NCBI GenBank assembly: GCA_021442155.1
Contig: CM038228.1
Location: 8,659,179-8,723,178 of the forward strand
Origin: Cymbidium sinense
Taxonomy: Eukaryota; Streptophyta; Magnoliopsida; Asparagales; Orchidaceae
DNA length: 64,000 bases
Direction of reading: 5' to 3'
Of this stretch, positions 47,505 through 59,560 are shown piece after piece. Position numbers and translations under genes: made by a program. Numbering within the stretch: position 1 is the stretch's first letter; every line of letters begins with the position of its first letter. A model generated the notes under the pieces. That model was not told the DNA's origin. It saw only the letters and a program-made list of their open reading frames with translations, and made no database searches.

Positions 47505-49815
47505 TATTGACCTCACTTTTGGAGTGACGATTCATTCTTCCTATCATAGATTTGGATTTTATAGACACTAGAATCTTCTTAGTCATAGAAAACTTTAGTG
47601 ATTATGTGAACACTAAACCCAAGCCTAGAGACTTAGGAAGGTGTACCATAGGTTTAGGCTATACCTTAGGACCAAAAGAACCTACCTATCCCATGGCCTA
47701 AACCAAAACTTATGCTTATCCACTTAAAAATCAAACTCAAACCAATATAATCAAACCCAATTAGATTTCATTTCATATCCAAGCTTTAAGACAAAATGAT
47801 TTGAACTCAAATCCATCTTAATCCCATAACCCAATCCTATGGAATCAACCCAAAGCCCCTTTAATTAAACCAAACCCAATTGATTTTCACAAAAGCATTC
47901 CAAACATTCAATACATCTTTTCAAACTATTCAAAAACCTACAATCAAGTCAAACCAATTCAATTAACCCAACCTAGCCCATTTGACCTTAAATTCAAATT
48001 AATTGCAATCAAAGTCATCAATCAATCCTGAATCAATTATCAAACTTAATTCAACCCAATTCAACCTAATCCAACTCAAATTGACCCATTTGGTTCACTT
48101 GACCCAAAGTGACTTAAATGACACATTTGATCCAAACTTCAATCCAACCCAAATTGGATTGAACCAACTAATTCAATACCTTCTACAATGATTGTTGATT
48201 ACCCTTGATTATTCAATTACAATCAATTGGGTCAAACCAAGCTAATTTGATCACATGACCCAAGTTGACTCATTTGAGCCTATATGAACTAAATTGAACC
48301 AAACTTCATTAAACACAATTGATTGAAACCAATGCCTTCAATCATCAATCAGTATTGAATATGATTCAACCATCAGTCAAGCCAAACAAAGTCCAATTAG
48401 ATTTTTGACCCAAGTTGACCTAATTTGACCTAAAAGGCTAAATTGGGTCAAACCTCAATCCAATCCAAATTGATTGAAACTAATGGCTCAAATCCATCAT
48501 GAATTGATTATTGAACATGATCAAACCTTCAATTGAATCTAATTTGATCAAACCAATCCAATTGACCCATTTAGCCCAAATTGAGCTAAATCATTTCCAA
48601 ATCCAAATTAATTGAAATCAATACCTACAATCATTCTCAAATCATCAATTGAATCTAAACCAACCCCTAACTCAAGCTAATTTGGCCAAATTGACCAAAT
48701 TGGTTAACATAGCCCATTTGACCCAAATGAACCCATGTGAGCCAAAATCAAATCCACTTCAAATCAAATCAAACTAATTGAACCTAAACATCCCAAATGA
48801 TCATTTGAACATGACCTAATCCTTAGTTTGATCCAATTTGACCCATGGGTCAACCTAGGCCAAATGAACCCAATTTGAACTATGTGGGTCAAATTGAGCC
48901 AAACCAAGCCCAAACCCAACCAAACTTGGAATGACCATCCTTGGGTCACCATGGGTCAGCCCAAATGAACCCAACCCATGCTTGACCCGAATTAGGCCAA
49001 AATCAATTGGGTAAACCCCTCCAAATGAGACAAAATCCCCATTTGGATGGTCAAACCCACTCTCCAACCCTTGGAGGCCACTCCAAGCGGTAAGTGTGAA
49101 GAGTCAGATATATTTATTCTCTCTTGTGGAGGTAGACCATTGTATCCCCCTTTCCACTTAGATTTAGGTCGCTCTCTTAGCTTGTGCTAAAGCATCTTAG
49201 ATTTAGGATCCGAGCTTGCTTATTTCCTTAGGGCTACGAGTATAAATCCTCACCTCTTAGGCATTTCCATAATCTTGTGTTGATGGACTATAAGCCCTAA
49301 CATTCTAATAAAATTTTAACTCAAATTAATTAAACCATCATCTCTCTCAAACATATAAAGCCTCACCATAGGGTAGATTGGAGTGCTCACTAGGCTTCCT
49401 AGTATTATGAGTGCTCTCTACTTCTTCTCCCTTGGAATCCAAAAATAAGTTATTTCAATTGAACATTCCCACTTGATTTTTCAAAAATAACCAATCCATT
49501 GATAGTTTAGCTTTAAAATCTTTGGAGAAATGATTGACTACTTTAATCGAGAGTTTTCTTAAAAAATCTCATTTCCTAGGATGTAATTAACTATGAAAGC
49601 TTGCTTCCATAAGGAATTAAAGAATTCGATATAAGATAAACCCTGCTTTACTTTTTCATGTAAAGTAGGAGAAAAATCTCTAGTATATATGAAGACCCAT
49701 CCTTTTTAGATTAAGTGATTAAGTCCATTATAGGGTGGTATTTTCCAGCTTTCAAGATGGTACATCCCACCTTAATATTGTACCTGATCACTTCAATAAG
49801 TACCCCCTAAGGATA
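47505..49815 (+). mobile_element. 5' LTR of Tat element 2, internally deleted
   Basis: It begins TATTGACCTCAC like the solo LTR. Positions 47505-49080 match the first ~1.5 kb of that LTR, including the TTGACC block. At about 49080 the sequence jumps to the equivalent of about 46025, so roughly 5.4 kb of LTR is missing, including the TATA-like block. The end stops at 'taccccctaagga', about 100 bases short of the canonical LTR end. It is fused directly to a decayed primer-site region. Confidence 0.7.
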
Positions 49816-50473
49816 GTGGACTCCACTAAGGATTGTTCCTCTCTTTATCTTTAGTAGTCAATCATCATCTAAAAGTATTGATAGTGGAATTATATTTCAT
49901 ATAAGCCTAAGGCTATCTTTCTTTCCATCAGATACTTTGCTTATTTCATCCTTAAGCAAGGATGGCCAACATCTTTTAAGTTTTCAGACCTTCCAATAGG
50001 TAAAAAAATTAACTAAATAAATTACCCAAAATATAAACAAAACAAAATCAACAACCTCTTACCACTAGCTTGGAGAAGCAAGGTTCATTCAACATTCTCC
50101 CAAAATTCCAATGAAGTCCAAAGCAAAAGCAAAAGGAAGCTTCTCCAAAATTCCAAACTTCCCCCACAAACAAATGAACCCCATTTAGCATAATCAAATT
50201 TATTAAATGAGGATTTCCATTCAAAATCAAAAAATCAATCAAACAACAACAATCAAAAGCAATAGTCTCTTCTCCAAAATTTTCAAAATCTCTTAAACAT
50301 ACCAACAAACCTCATTTAGCATAATCAAATTTGTTAAATGAGAGTTCCAATTCAAAATCAAAAGTTAAGTCAAGTCAACAAAAATTAAAGCAAAAGTCTA
50401 ACTCCATGTCTCTTTCAATAGTGCAGCAGACATACAAGCCCCGCTCTTCTCTTTCCTTTCTTCAGTCAACATT
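49816..50473 (+). mobile_element. Leader of Tat element 2 with remnant primer site and two hairpins
   Basis: TAGTGGACTCCACTAAGGAT (49816-49835) corresponds to the element 1 primer site but has diverged. The following 'tgttcctctctttatcttt' and 'cttatttcatccttaag' phrases match 16513-16640. Two hairpins with the loop TAATCAAATT sit at 50180-50215 and 50310-50345 (stems around CCCATTTA/TAAATGAGG and CCTCATTTAGCA/TGTTAAATGAG), the same type as the element 1 array. Confidence 0.65.
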
Positions 50474-51960
50474 ATGTCATCCGAAAAGTTGTTCTTTTCC
50501 TTCTCCTCTGGTGCAGATTTGGCTCTGGATCAGTCCATACTCACCACCACCCCCATCATCAAGTTTGGCCTTAGCTTTGAGCATTTTAAAGTCACTTGTG
50601 AGAGACCTGTCCTCACCACAGTTAGCTGATAGGAGGTGACAGACAAGAAGCAACTCCTATAGTTTGATTTGCACTTAGATTTTGAGTTCCTCTCACTGAA
50701 AAAGAAGGCAATAGAGGTTCTCTTACTTATTTTGCCGCCTCTTGTAGTCTCAACACAAGATAGTACCACCTCTATAGTTTTCCTTCTCAAGGGAAAGACT
50801 ATCTTAGCTTCCTAGATAGTTTTCTCCACATTTGAGGGTTAGTTCCCCGCTCCATTGACTAAAACCCAACACTATAATAAGAACAAAAAAATTAAAAGAC
50901 ATTACGAGCATGTAAGGAGGTAGAAGAAGCCTCCCATGTGGTTAAGGAGGGTTCCCTCGTGAGGCCTCTCCCTTCTTGGTGAGGGTTTCACCCCTCTCGA
51001 CCTCAAAGGAGAGGACTATAGAAAGATTGTTCCATTACCCCCAGCATCTGTAGAGTATAAGACATCAGCTAGGGAGAGGAAGAGGCTCTATGTTGGTCTA
51101 TGGTATGTGCTCAAGAGAGTTGGGAGAGCCCACGGACGCTTGGAGTCTAGCACTTTACATAATCTGAGGAGGTTAATCCATATGAGCATTAGGGATCATA
51201 TTCATAGGGAGCAAGAGGGACAGGAAGGATGGGAGGAGGTTCGCCAGGTAGTTGGTGGCATCCTCTTTGATTGGCCATTCTGATCGGCAAGCTGGTAGAG
51301 CCGATCAATGATATACTACTTGGTTCTAGTAGGAGGAGATCTTTGAGAGGGGCCTGTCACCCCATCACACCACTCCACTTGCCAACCACCTTCACTAGTT
51401 CATGTTCCACTATCTGAAGTCCCCACCAAGTTCCACAAGCCCAAATCTAGAGAGAGAGCTTCCCGCTTGGTAATCCGATTATGGCCCAAGGACCCCACTT
51501 CATCTACTCCCATTAGAGTGAGGTTGAGCTACCTTCCATCCCAACGGTGGTGAAGAAGGAGTGGCAGCCCAAGAGTGTGGTCGCTCCACCACCGCAATTG
51601 GAGGAGGAGAAGGGAGGGGATACCGAGGTGACCCCCATGGCTATTGAGTCAGTCAGGGAGAGTACTTCGCATGTTCAGAGCATTCAGTGCATAGCTTCTA
51701 TAAAGCTCAGTCCATTAGTCAATCACCATTCAGCCTATGTTCCAGTAGCACCGAATTGGGTGGACGACCAATCTTTGGATAATATTTTGGAGGACTATCA
51801 TTCTATGGTGAGGCAAATAGTTGGGGATGATCGGCCAAGAGGGGTAGGGTAGACTTTGATGCCGATAAGGATGACATGTTTGATGACTTAGCACAAGTCC
51901 ACATGGTAGATACTAGAATCCTTGCATGGGGAGCAACCCAGCGGAAGGCGTGGTAATTGA
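50474..51960 (+). pseudogene. Upstream reading frame before Gag, element 2 (unknown function)
   Basis: It begins at an ATG with KLFFSFSSGADLALDQ, matching the element 1 frame. Further corresponding pieces include FKVTCERPVLTT, an RLYVGLWYVLKRVGRAHG-rich basic section near 51085-51140, and RLVIRLWPKDPTSSTP. The first open stretch stops at the TGA/TAG cluster near 50630. No known domain is recognised. Shared residues between two diverged elements are the evidence that it was coding. Confidence 0.5.
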
Positions 51961-52239
51961 GGAAGGTGAGGCATCGACTCAACTCAATGCCTCCTCCAAC
52001 AAATCAAGTAGAAGATGATTAGATTGATAGAATGGAGAGAAGAGTGGAAGAGTTGAAATGATCCTAGCCTTGCAGAACCAAGCCCCAACTTCAAAACCCT
52101 TCCCTCATGGAGGCCAATCGGCCTGAGCTAGTACATACCCTAGATCATCCCAAGTGCACTCCTATGGATGAGGACGCTAGTAGTTTGCATAGAAAGGTCA
52201 CCGATAGCACCTCCATGCATGAAAAAATATAAAATAATT

Positions 52240-52860
52240 GGTGCAACAGTAGGTGAAGGAAGCATTGGCACAATCCCGAGGGAGCTCATCTATTCCAACA
52301 GGTAGACCCTACCCAAAAGAATTTATTGTAGTTCAATACCCCAAGGATTTTAAGCCACCATCCTTCAAGGTCTTTGATGGAAGTGGGATAGTATTTAGCT
52401 CATTTTGAGCCGTTGTAACGCCAGGATGATAGTGATGCACTCTTCCAACCATTTGTTAATAGCCTTTAAGGGGTAGCTTTTGATTGGTATGCCAAATAAC
52501 CCAATGCTTCAGTGAAGACCTTTGAAGAGTTGGAGCATCTATAAATCAAGAGATTTGTAGGAGCTCAGCAAAGGGTAACTATAGGTGACCTCGTTATAGA
52601 GAAGCAAAAGCCTAACAAGTCACTTATTGATTTTATTCTTAGATGGCAACTAAGTATGAAATTGAACCGAATCGCAGGAGAGAAGCAAGCTATTGAGATG
52701 CTACAAAAGAATATCCATGGCCCACCTTCATGCTCAAACTTTTTATCATTAAGATATTTAAGAAGTTAATTAGTAAGATGGCTAACCTATTAGAGGAAGC
52801 CAAATAGTTACCCTTCTCGAGACCGACCATCCGTGACTAAGCCTCAAAAGGTTTTAAGAA
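52240..52860 (+). pseudogene. gag: Gag capsid region, element 2
   Basis: It keeps VKEALAQSRG, GRPYPKEF, VQYPKDFKPPSFKVFDGSG, SVKTFEELEHL, IKRFVGAQQRVTIGDLV, SLIDFILRWQLSMK and KQAIEMLQKNIHG, collinear with element 1. At 52335-52337 and 52686-52688 it has CAA where element 1 has TAG. The TAG at 52805 lies at the same place as 21542 in element 1. Confidence 0.8.
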
Positions 52861-53029
52861 GAAGCCGGGATTGTAGTGACATTTGATAAGGGGAAGTAGT
52901 GAGAGCATAGTTTGAGAGGAACACTAGCAGCCTCTCCTCTTCTACAACTGCCACCACATCATCCTACATAGCAGCGGTACCAGTATCCACCGCCAAGTAA
53001 CTACTTTTCACCTACTATTACTAATAAAC

Positions 53030-53460
53030 TCAACAAACAATACTCATTCAAGAGAGAGGTAGTCAAAAAAATCTTTAAGAACCTTCTTAAGTAGCCTGAT
53101 TTTGAGCTACCTGAACTTAGAAAGCCAGAGAAAGTGGGCATGAGTGATGATCCTAACTACTGCCCCTACCATAGCATGTTAGGCCATATCTTAGAGGATT
53201 GTCTCACTTTTAAGGATTGGCTTGAGGGTAGCTACAAGTTAGGAGCCATAGTTATCCCTAAGGAATACTTAGCATAACGACCTTCTAGTTCTATCAAAGT
53301 AATCTTTAGGGATACATCCGATCATCTTAGGATAAAAGAAGGTTGAGATATTTCTTTATCTCATACCTCTAAAAAAATAATTTCAAAATCAAGAAACTTT
53401 CTTTGCAGGTTCCTGACTCAGCTCAAACCTCCAACATCAAGGAAGGTTTGTCAGTTGTGA
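53030..53460 (+). pseudogene. gag: Gag C-terminal segment, element 2
   Basis: It reads CPYHSMLGHILEDCLTFKDW then VVIPKEYLA-type sequence, keeping both cysteines and the histidines of the presumed metal-binding motif. Stops at 53275 and 53344 break the tail. Confidence 0.7.
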
Positions 53461-53900
53461 AGGATAACTCAGGAAGGGTAAAAGCCCAACAGTAGTAGTA
53501 ACAACATTCACTTTCCTAAGATAGATTCATAGTGCAACCACCAGTCCAACACTACCTTTCATCGCAGCCTACTACACATCTACCAGCTTCTCCACCTCCA
53601 GCATGAGCATTATATCGATGGACGAGGGCATGAAACCCCTCATACCACTTATTTTACTTGATTTCTATCATGTACCACCACCAAAATTAAAGAAATCAAT
53701 GAAAAAGATTAATTTTACTTACATTCTACCTCTTAGAGTAACACCTTAGGATAAGGGAAAATAAGTCATTAGTTATAGTGAGCAGATAGCCCCTCCACAG
53801 GATGCTCCATCCATAGATATGCTCATGAAGGACTAGCCCAAAGTTGGCTACAATGTCCTTTCACACCTTAGAAAGTTGTCGTAAGCATATATGATGCCCT
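53461..53900 (+). pseudogene. Gag-Pol spacer, element 2
   Basis: Decayed linker collinear with 22301-23000 of element 1, sharing the APPQDAP-type segment near 53790. No domain is seen. Confidence 0.45.
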
Positions 53901-53906
53901 TGTCTT

Positions 53907-54580
53907 ATGAAAAGAGATGAGGAGTCATTAATCAAAGCTTTACTTGATCTAGAAATATGCTTAGCTCAGTTGAGCACTATTGGAGAGGAGGCATGTTTCT
54001 CAGAAGAAGTCCTAAGAGTTACATTCACCAATGAAGATTTACGGGACAATCGAACCCCGTCCCTCTATTATAGCGATGTTGATTCGTGATATCCAAAGTT
54101 ATAGTTGATCCGGTGCATCATTGAACATTTTGAGTCTAAGAACCCTTACCTACTTGAGGATCAACATCTCTAAACTCTAAGTGGAGATGATGATGTTGAA
54201 AGAATTCAATGAACAAAGCGAGAGGGTCTTAGGCTCCATAGTGTTACCTTTGGAGATACATGATTGGATGATAAAAGCCAAGTTTCACATAATATATTCG
54301 GATACATCTTTCAATGCTTTTCTTGGGAGACTATGGATACATGAGAATAATATGGTTCCATCCTCTCTACATCAGTACATCAAGTTTCTAAGAGGTGGAA
54401 TTGAGTATTGTGTCAAAGGAGATCTCAAACCGTTCACAGTTCATGAGGTCGGGATATATGAGGATGTGGCCTACTATCTCCCTAAGAAACAAAATATCTT
54501 ATCTCATGATCTTAGTCAAAATGAAAAAGAAAAAGAAAAGAAAGAGAAAAGAAAAGAAAAGAGAATGAGAAGAAGACCTT
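53907..54580 (+). pseudogene. Protease region, element 2
   Basis: An SGASLNILSLRTL-like active-site remnant near 54105-54160 has lost its catalytic Asp to decay. The C-terminal half is open from 54181 to 54582: RVLGSIVLPLEIHDW, AFLGRLWIHENNMVPSSLHQYIKF, IEYCVKGDLKPFTVHE, ending in a lysine/glutamate-rich coiled tail. It aligns with 23257-23530 of element 1, where the tail has several stops. Confidence 0.7.
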
Positions 54581-54599
54581 AGGGAAGAAGTAGAGCTCG

Positions 54600-55590
54600 A
54601 GATTAGATTCCACCCACTATTTGTTAATACATTCCAATAAGTTGGGAGGATGAACCGACCCCCACTAGGATGAGAAAGAGGCAAGTCTAGAGGGAGTCCT
54701 AGGGGTAGAAGGCCTTCATACTTACCACCCACCAGGAGATTAGTTCCAGCATCCAAGAGTACACATGTTATCTTCATAAATTTAGAATCTAGTTCAGAGA
54801 ATGACTCTTATGTAGTTAGCGCACTGGTCAGCTCTTCTCAATAGCAGATCCTATTGGAGGTGACACTCGAGTTAGGCAACGATGAAGATCGGGTCCCTAA
54901 GCAAAGCATGAATGTATCCAAGTCTTCCACATGTGAAACTATCAGGCATCATATAGGAACCTTAGCTCTAACCCCACTTTTCTCAAAAAAAGTTGAGGGT
55001 TAGGTAGTTAAGGAAGCCCCTAAAGCATGTATAACCACAAAGATTTAGAGGTTTTATCCAAGAGCAGCATCCTCAAGTCAAAAAGTTAATGTAGAACTTG
55101 AGAATGATTCATATAAAAAATTAATAGAATTATCTTTTGATTGATACTCTTCTTATGTTCATAATTTAATGAAGAAAGGTTTAATTCCACATACATGGTC
55201 AAAGAACAGGTCAGAATACTTTGAAAAGATATGAAACAACCAATGCAAGAACTCTCAATGAAGACCCGGACTAGGCTTTAGCACTGTAGGTCCGATGGAT
55301 GATGATGACTACTGCTTGGTCATCACCAATCATTTGGAGTCTGATAGGTTCTTTTCAAATCACATTAACTCATATGAGGAGGTGTGCTTAAAAGCTTCAG
55401 ATGATTTCTAAGTCAAAGATGCACCACCAAAATTTGAAGAAGTAATCAAATCAACCATTAATGAACTCAAAGAAATCAACTTGGAGACTAAAGCTAACCC
55501 ACCGATGTATCGCCTTGTTGAATGAAACTGAAACCAATGAATTAATTAAGCTACTCACTAAGTTTAAGGACTACTTTGCATGGAGTAATG
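54600..55590 (+). pseudogene. Linker between protease and RT, element 2
   Basis: Collinear with 23700-24690 of element 1. Shared pieces are IDLESSSE-like versus 'INLESSSENDS', the LALTPLFS-like segment, DDDYCLVITNHLE and ELKEINLETKA. Heavily frameshifted, no catalytic site. Confidence 0.55.
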
Positions 55591-55599
55591 AAGAAATGC

Positions 55600-56240
55600 C
55601 CTGATTAGCTCTTGACGTAGTGGTCCATAAGCTAGCGATACAGCCTAACGCTAATCCTATTAAGTAGCTCCTAGACGCATGTGATTAGACATTGATCAAC
55701 AGGTCATTTCTGAAGTCAAGAAACTGATCGATGTTGGTTTCATCCAGAAGGAAAAATACCCCACCTGGTTGGCTAGTGTCATCCCAATTAAGAAGAAGAA
55801 TGGTCAAATTTGCATATGCGTCGATTTTAGGGATCTTACCAAGGCATGTCCTAAAGATGAATTTTCACTACCAATATCAGAATTGATGGTGGGCATTATC
55901 TCATCTCATGCGGTCTTCTCTTTCATGGATGGTTCATCTCGATATAACCAAATAAATATGACACCTGAAGATAAAAGGAACACTATTTTCAGAACCCCGA
56001 TCAAAATATATTATTATAAGGTCATGTCTTTCGGTCTTAAAAATGTTAGAACCACATACCAGCGGGACATGACTCGAATCTTTGACGAACTCATTCATCA
56101 CCATGTTGAATGCCACGTTGATGATCTCATAAACAAAGACAAAGAAAAGGAAGATCACATCTTTGACTTGAGAGTAGTTTTCAAGCAATAATACAACCTC
56201 AAAATGAACCATCTGAAGTGTGCATTGGAAGTATCTTCAA
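55600..56240 (+). pseudogene. pol: Reverse transcriptase, element 2
   Basis: The open frame 55769-56191 includes ASVIPIKKKNGQICICVDFR, CPKDEFSLPI, FSFMDGSSRYNQINM, YKVMSFGLKNVRTTYQ, and the active-site position HVDD at 56114-56125 in place of the usual YVDD. The His replacement would normally abolish activity. The FMDGSS variant is shared with element 1. Confidence 0.85.
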
Positions 56241-56429
56241 GGAATTTCCATAGGTTTGTTGTCTGGAACTGCAAAATTGAAATCGACCGAGAGAAGAATA
56301 AAGCGATATTAGAAATGCCACCCCCTAAAATTCTAACCCAACTTAGATCATTCTAATGGAGGTTGATGTATCTAAGATGCTTTATGTCCAACTTATCAGG
56401 CATATGCCAACCAATTTAAGCACTAGTCA

Positions 56430-56790
56430 AGAAAGACGTCAAGTTCAAATGGGATGAAAAGTGCCAGCATACCTTTGAGAGCATCAAGCAATACCTTATG
56501 ATGTCGCTAGTTCTAGTTGCCCCTATCCTGGGAAAACCTCAGATATTATACACTACTATATTAGATGACTCCCTTAACAGTTTATTGGCCCAAGTCAATG
56601 ATGAAGGGACAGAGAATGAACTCTCTCCGTCGATACCTATCAAACAAATTATCCACCCATTGAGAAACATTGCATAAGTTTAATTTTTACAGGCCAAAAG
56701 CTACGATACTATATGCTCTCTTATAAAGAAAACTTGATTTCTAGAATCAATACATTGCAATATCTCATGACACAACCGACACTATCCAGA
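56430..56790 (+). pseudogene. RT-linked RNase H, element 2
   Basis: KFKWDEKCQHTFESIKQYL, LVLVAPILGKPQILYTTILDDSLNSLLAQ and NDEGT remain, collinear with element 1. It is frameshifted after about 56600, with remnants of the LSYKxNLISRI-type end. Confidence 0.7.
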
Positions 56791-56939
56791 CGGTTGGCAT
56801 GATGGTCCATGATATCACATTCGTACCCCTCAGCATGATGAAAAGACAAGCACTCATGAATTTCTTAGTATTGCACCCACTTCCTACAGGTTCAACGCTT
56901 AGTGATGACCTCCCTGATAAATAAATCATGAACTTAGGG

Positions 56940-57800
56940 GACTCAAGCATTCACCGTAGAGAGATGTATTTTGATGGTGTGACTTCCTCTCAAAGAGGAG
57001 AAGAACCATAATGTATTCTCCCAAGTAAGGCAGGGATATGAATAGTCCTCCTAACACTATACCGTGATATGGTGAGATTCTCATATCATCTATTTGAACA
57101 TTGCACCAACAATGAAGTCGAATATGAGGCTTTGATCATCGGTCTGGAGTTAGACATTTCATTAGGCATCCAGAACATCAACATTTTTGAGAATTTTCAG
57201 TTAGTTGTCAACCAGATCACTGGGTCCTACAAGGTCTTGAAGCCAAAACTCCATCACTACAATAAATATACCATGGAGTTGCTAGCTCAAATTCTAGATG
57301 TCACAATCTAGAAAATGTCATAGCTAATACCTTAGCCAAGATTACCAAAGAGTTGGCATGTTTGGAAGATGAGTCTATATCGATAGAGGTCAGTAATAGG
57401 CAAGTCTTGCCCCTTATTGATGGTGAACTCATCGACAAATACTCTCTTAAAGAGGAGGTTATCATTGCCAAATAGGATGAAGAATTGGATCAACATCTTT
57501 AGAGATTCTCAGTTAGTTGTTAAGTAAATCATTGAGTCCTACAAAGTCTTTAAGCTAAAGCTCCATCACTATCACAATTATACCATGGAGTTGCTAGCTC
57601 AAATTCTAGAGGTCACAATCTTTAAAATACCTAGAGGAGAAAATGTCATACGATGCCTTAGCCAAGCTTGCCGAGAGTTAGCATGTCCCAAGATGAGTCT
57701 ATATGAATAGAGGTCCATAATAGGCAAGTCATACCTCTTATTGATGTTGAACTCAATGACAAATACTCTCATGAAGCAGAGGTTGGTGTTACCAAAAAGA
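56940..57800 (+). pseudogene. Archaeal-type RNase H, element 2, with internal tandem duplication
   Basis: It contains REMYFDGVTSS, the NNEVEYEALIIGLEL block (57108-57152) and NFQLVVNQITGSYKVLKPKL. A ~310-bp segment starting at about 57178 is repeated from about 57488: both copies read 'atttt/tctt...ttcagttagttgt', 'tatacc', 'atggagttgctagctcaaat' and 'ttattgatg'. The second copy keeps FRDSQLVV and RGENV. Element 1 has a single copy, so the duplication is specific to element 2. Confidence 0.75.
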
Positions 57801-57906
57801 TGAAGAGCTCAATTAGAGGCAACACTTCATTGATTACCTTAATAAAGGCAAACTACCTCAAGAGAAATCTCAAGCACATTAAGTGAATTAAAGGGCACTC
57901 TCCTCA
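57800..57906 (+). pseudogene. Start of integrase, element 2, truncated
   Basis: HFIDYLNKGKLPQEKSQAH corresponds to PFIDYLNTRKLPQQKSQAH at 26590-26646 of element 1. The match ends at 'ggcactctcct' near 57906. Nothing of the catalytic core remains in the window. Confidence 0.7.
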
Positions 57907-58053
57907 ATGTGCTTAACAAGCTACATGTAATAAGTTCAAACCCCGACGCGCGACCTCTCTGCTAGGGTTTTTTCTGCTGCCTCTTGCCCGCTTTCGCCAA
58001 TTTTGCTACCGTCTGGTTTTGCGGCTTCAAATGTTCATCCCGTGATCCGCTTG

Positions 58054-59205
58054 ATGGCGGAAAATCACCTTCGCTAACCTAAACTCCGCTCGGATGGATC
58101 GATGAAGGTGATGCCCTCTCTAAGTTCGCTTCCTTCATCCAATACTCGCGGAAATCCTTCAAGGACGCTTTATCCGGTAACAATCATTCCCCTTCAATGC
58201 TAACTTAATTGCTACCGCTTTTGAGGAATGCCTGCGTGATGTGTTCGCATGGATGTAGAAAAATTATCTAAACCATTCAAATATTCACCGATTGGAAATT
58301 TAATTTACTGAGACCTACCGCTGATAAGATTCGGGCTTTCTTTCATAGTCTAAAACTTTCGGGTTCCTTTTGGTATGACTTGACCTCGGCATGTGCTTAT
58401 CCAACTAACTAATGATCCGGACTATTCGAGAGTGTTTGCACGCCGCTCTTACTTAGTTTATAATTGTCAAATGCCTCTCCTTAAGTGGTCGCCTAGTTTT
58501 GATGTTAAGGAAGAGTCCCCATTGTCCCAATTTGGCTATCTTTCCCTAACATGCGATTCATTTTGTTACACATCAAGTGCTATTTGCGTGGGGCTATATT
58601 TAGTTGGCCATTACAAATAGATCAGGCCGACAGTGAAATCCGCCCTTCTATTGCTCGGGTTTTAGTTGAAATAGATATTACCAAAAAGCACCCTAAAGAA
58701 GTTTGGATAGGCTCGTAAAAAAACTAGGCTATAACCAAAAGTTGAATTTGAAAACTTTTCGCTTTTCTCCCATTGCAAAATTCATGGGCATGAAAACTCG
58801 ATTATTTTATTCTCCATCCTCGCCTAAAAAAGAATAAGTTATCGACTCTAACCTCCTTACCAAAAGATCAACCTACTAAAATGGCCTATGTTCCCAAAAT
58901 CAACCACAAGGACACAACCAATAAACTTATCGCTTTCTACACCTACCGATGAAAAAGGGCTTCATAATGAATTAGTGGAATATCATGATGATACGCCCCG
59001 TGAGGGAAAGGGTTAACCAGTTGAAATTGTACCTAAAGACAACTTATTGCCCCAACCCAATCTTGACATTTACCCTGACCTAGCTCAAAGAAACAATGGT
59101 GATGACTTGGGCGTAAAACAAGAGATACTCATGGCTCTTTGACATCCAACAAAACAAACGGATTGAGGAACCCTAGTTTTAGAAAAACATCCAACTCATA
59201 ATCAA
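58054..59205 (+). pseudogene. LINE ORF1 (DUF4283-like RNA-binding protein with CCHC remnant)
   Basis: ORF1 proteins of plant L1 elements bind the element RNA. Readable segments: LSKFASFIQYSRKSFKDALS (58113-58172), VLIQLTNDPDYSRVFARRSY (58390-58449), MPLLKWSPSFDVKEESPLSQFGYLSL, and RPSIARVLVEIDITKK-type sequence near 58645-58690, in DUF4283 order. A knuckle follows near 58765 (SHCKIHGHENS) whose first Cys is now Phe. Several frameshifts; from 58850 on it is a low-similarity tail. Confidence 0.7.
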
Positions 59206-59560
59206 AATGGAGATTGGAAAAATCACCACCTCCACTATCGCTCATATAGATACTCAGGCTAACCTATCCTCTCAACAAATTTCAGACACCGAAGAAGGGG
59301 AAATCTCTATCACCATTCCATTAATTGCCACTGAAGCTAACATGAATTTTTTAAATTATTCTCTTCGATGGAGATACATGAGACCGAAAGACCTTTCCAA
59401 ACAGCTTTCCTACAAAAGAAGTCAACAAATCCTAGAAGCTCCACTAGATCTACCAGATCCGCCTCCACATCTCTTAAAAAATGCAATTAGGTTTTCTTTT
59501 GCATACTTTCCTTATCCATATTCCTTATTATGCTCTTCAAATTTCTTTTGCATCATCGTT

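Noticed and set aside
50331..50639. 102-residue ORF as a host gene
   Set aside because: It spans the leader hairpin and the start of the decayed upstream frame in another reading frame; no similarity or codon signal.
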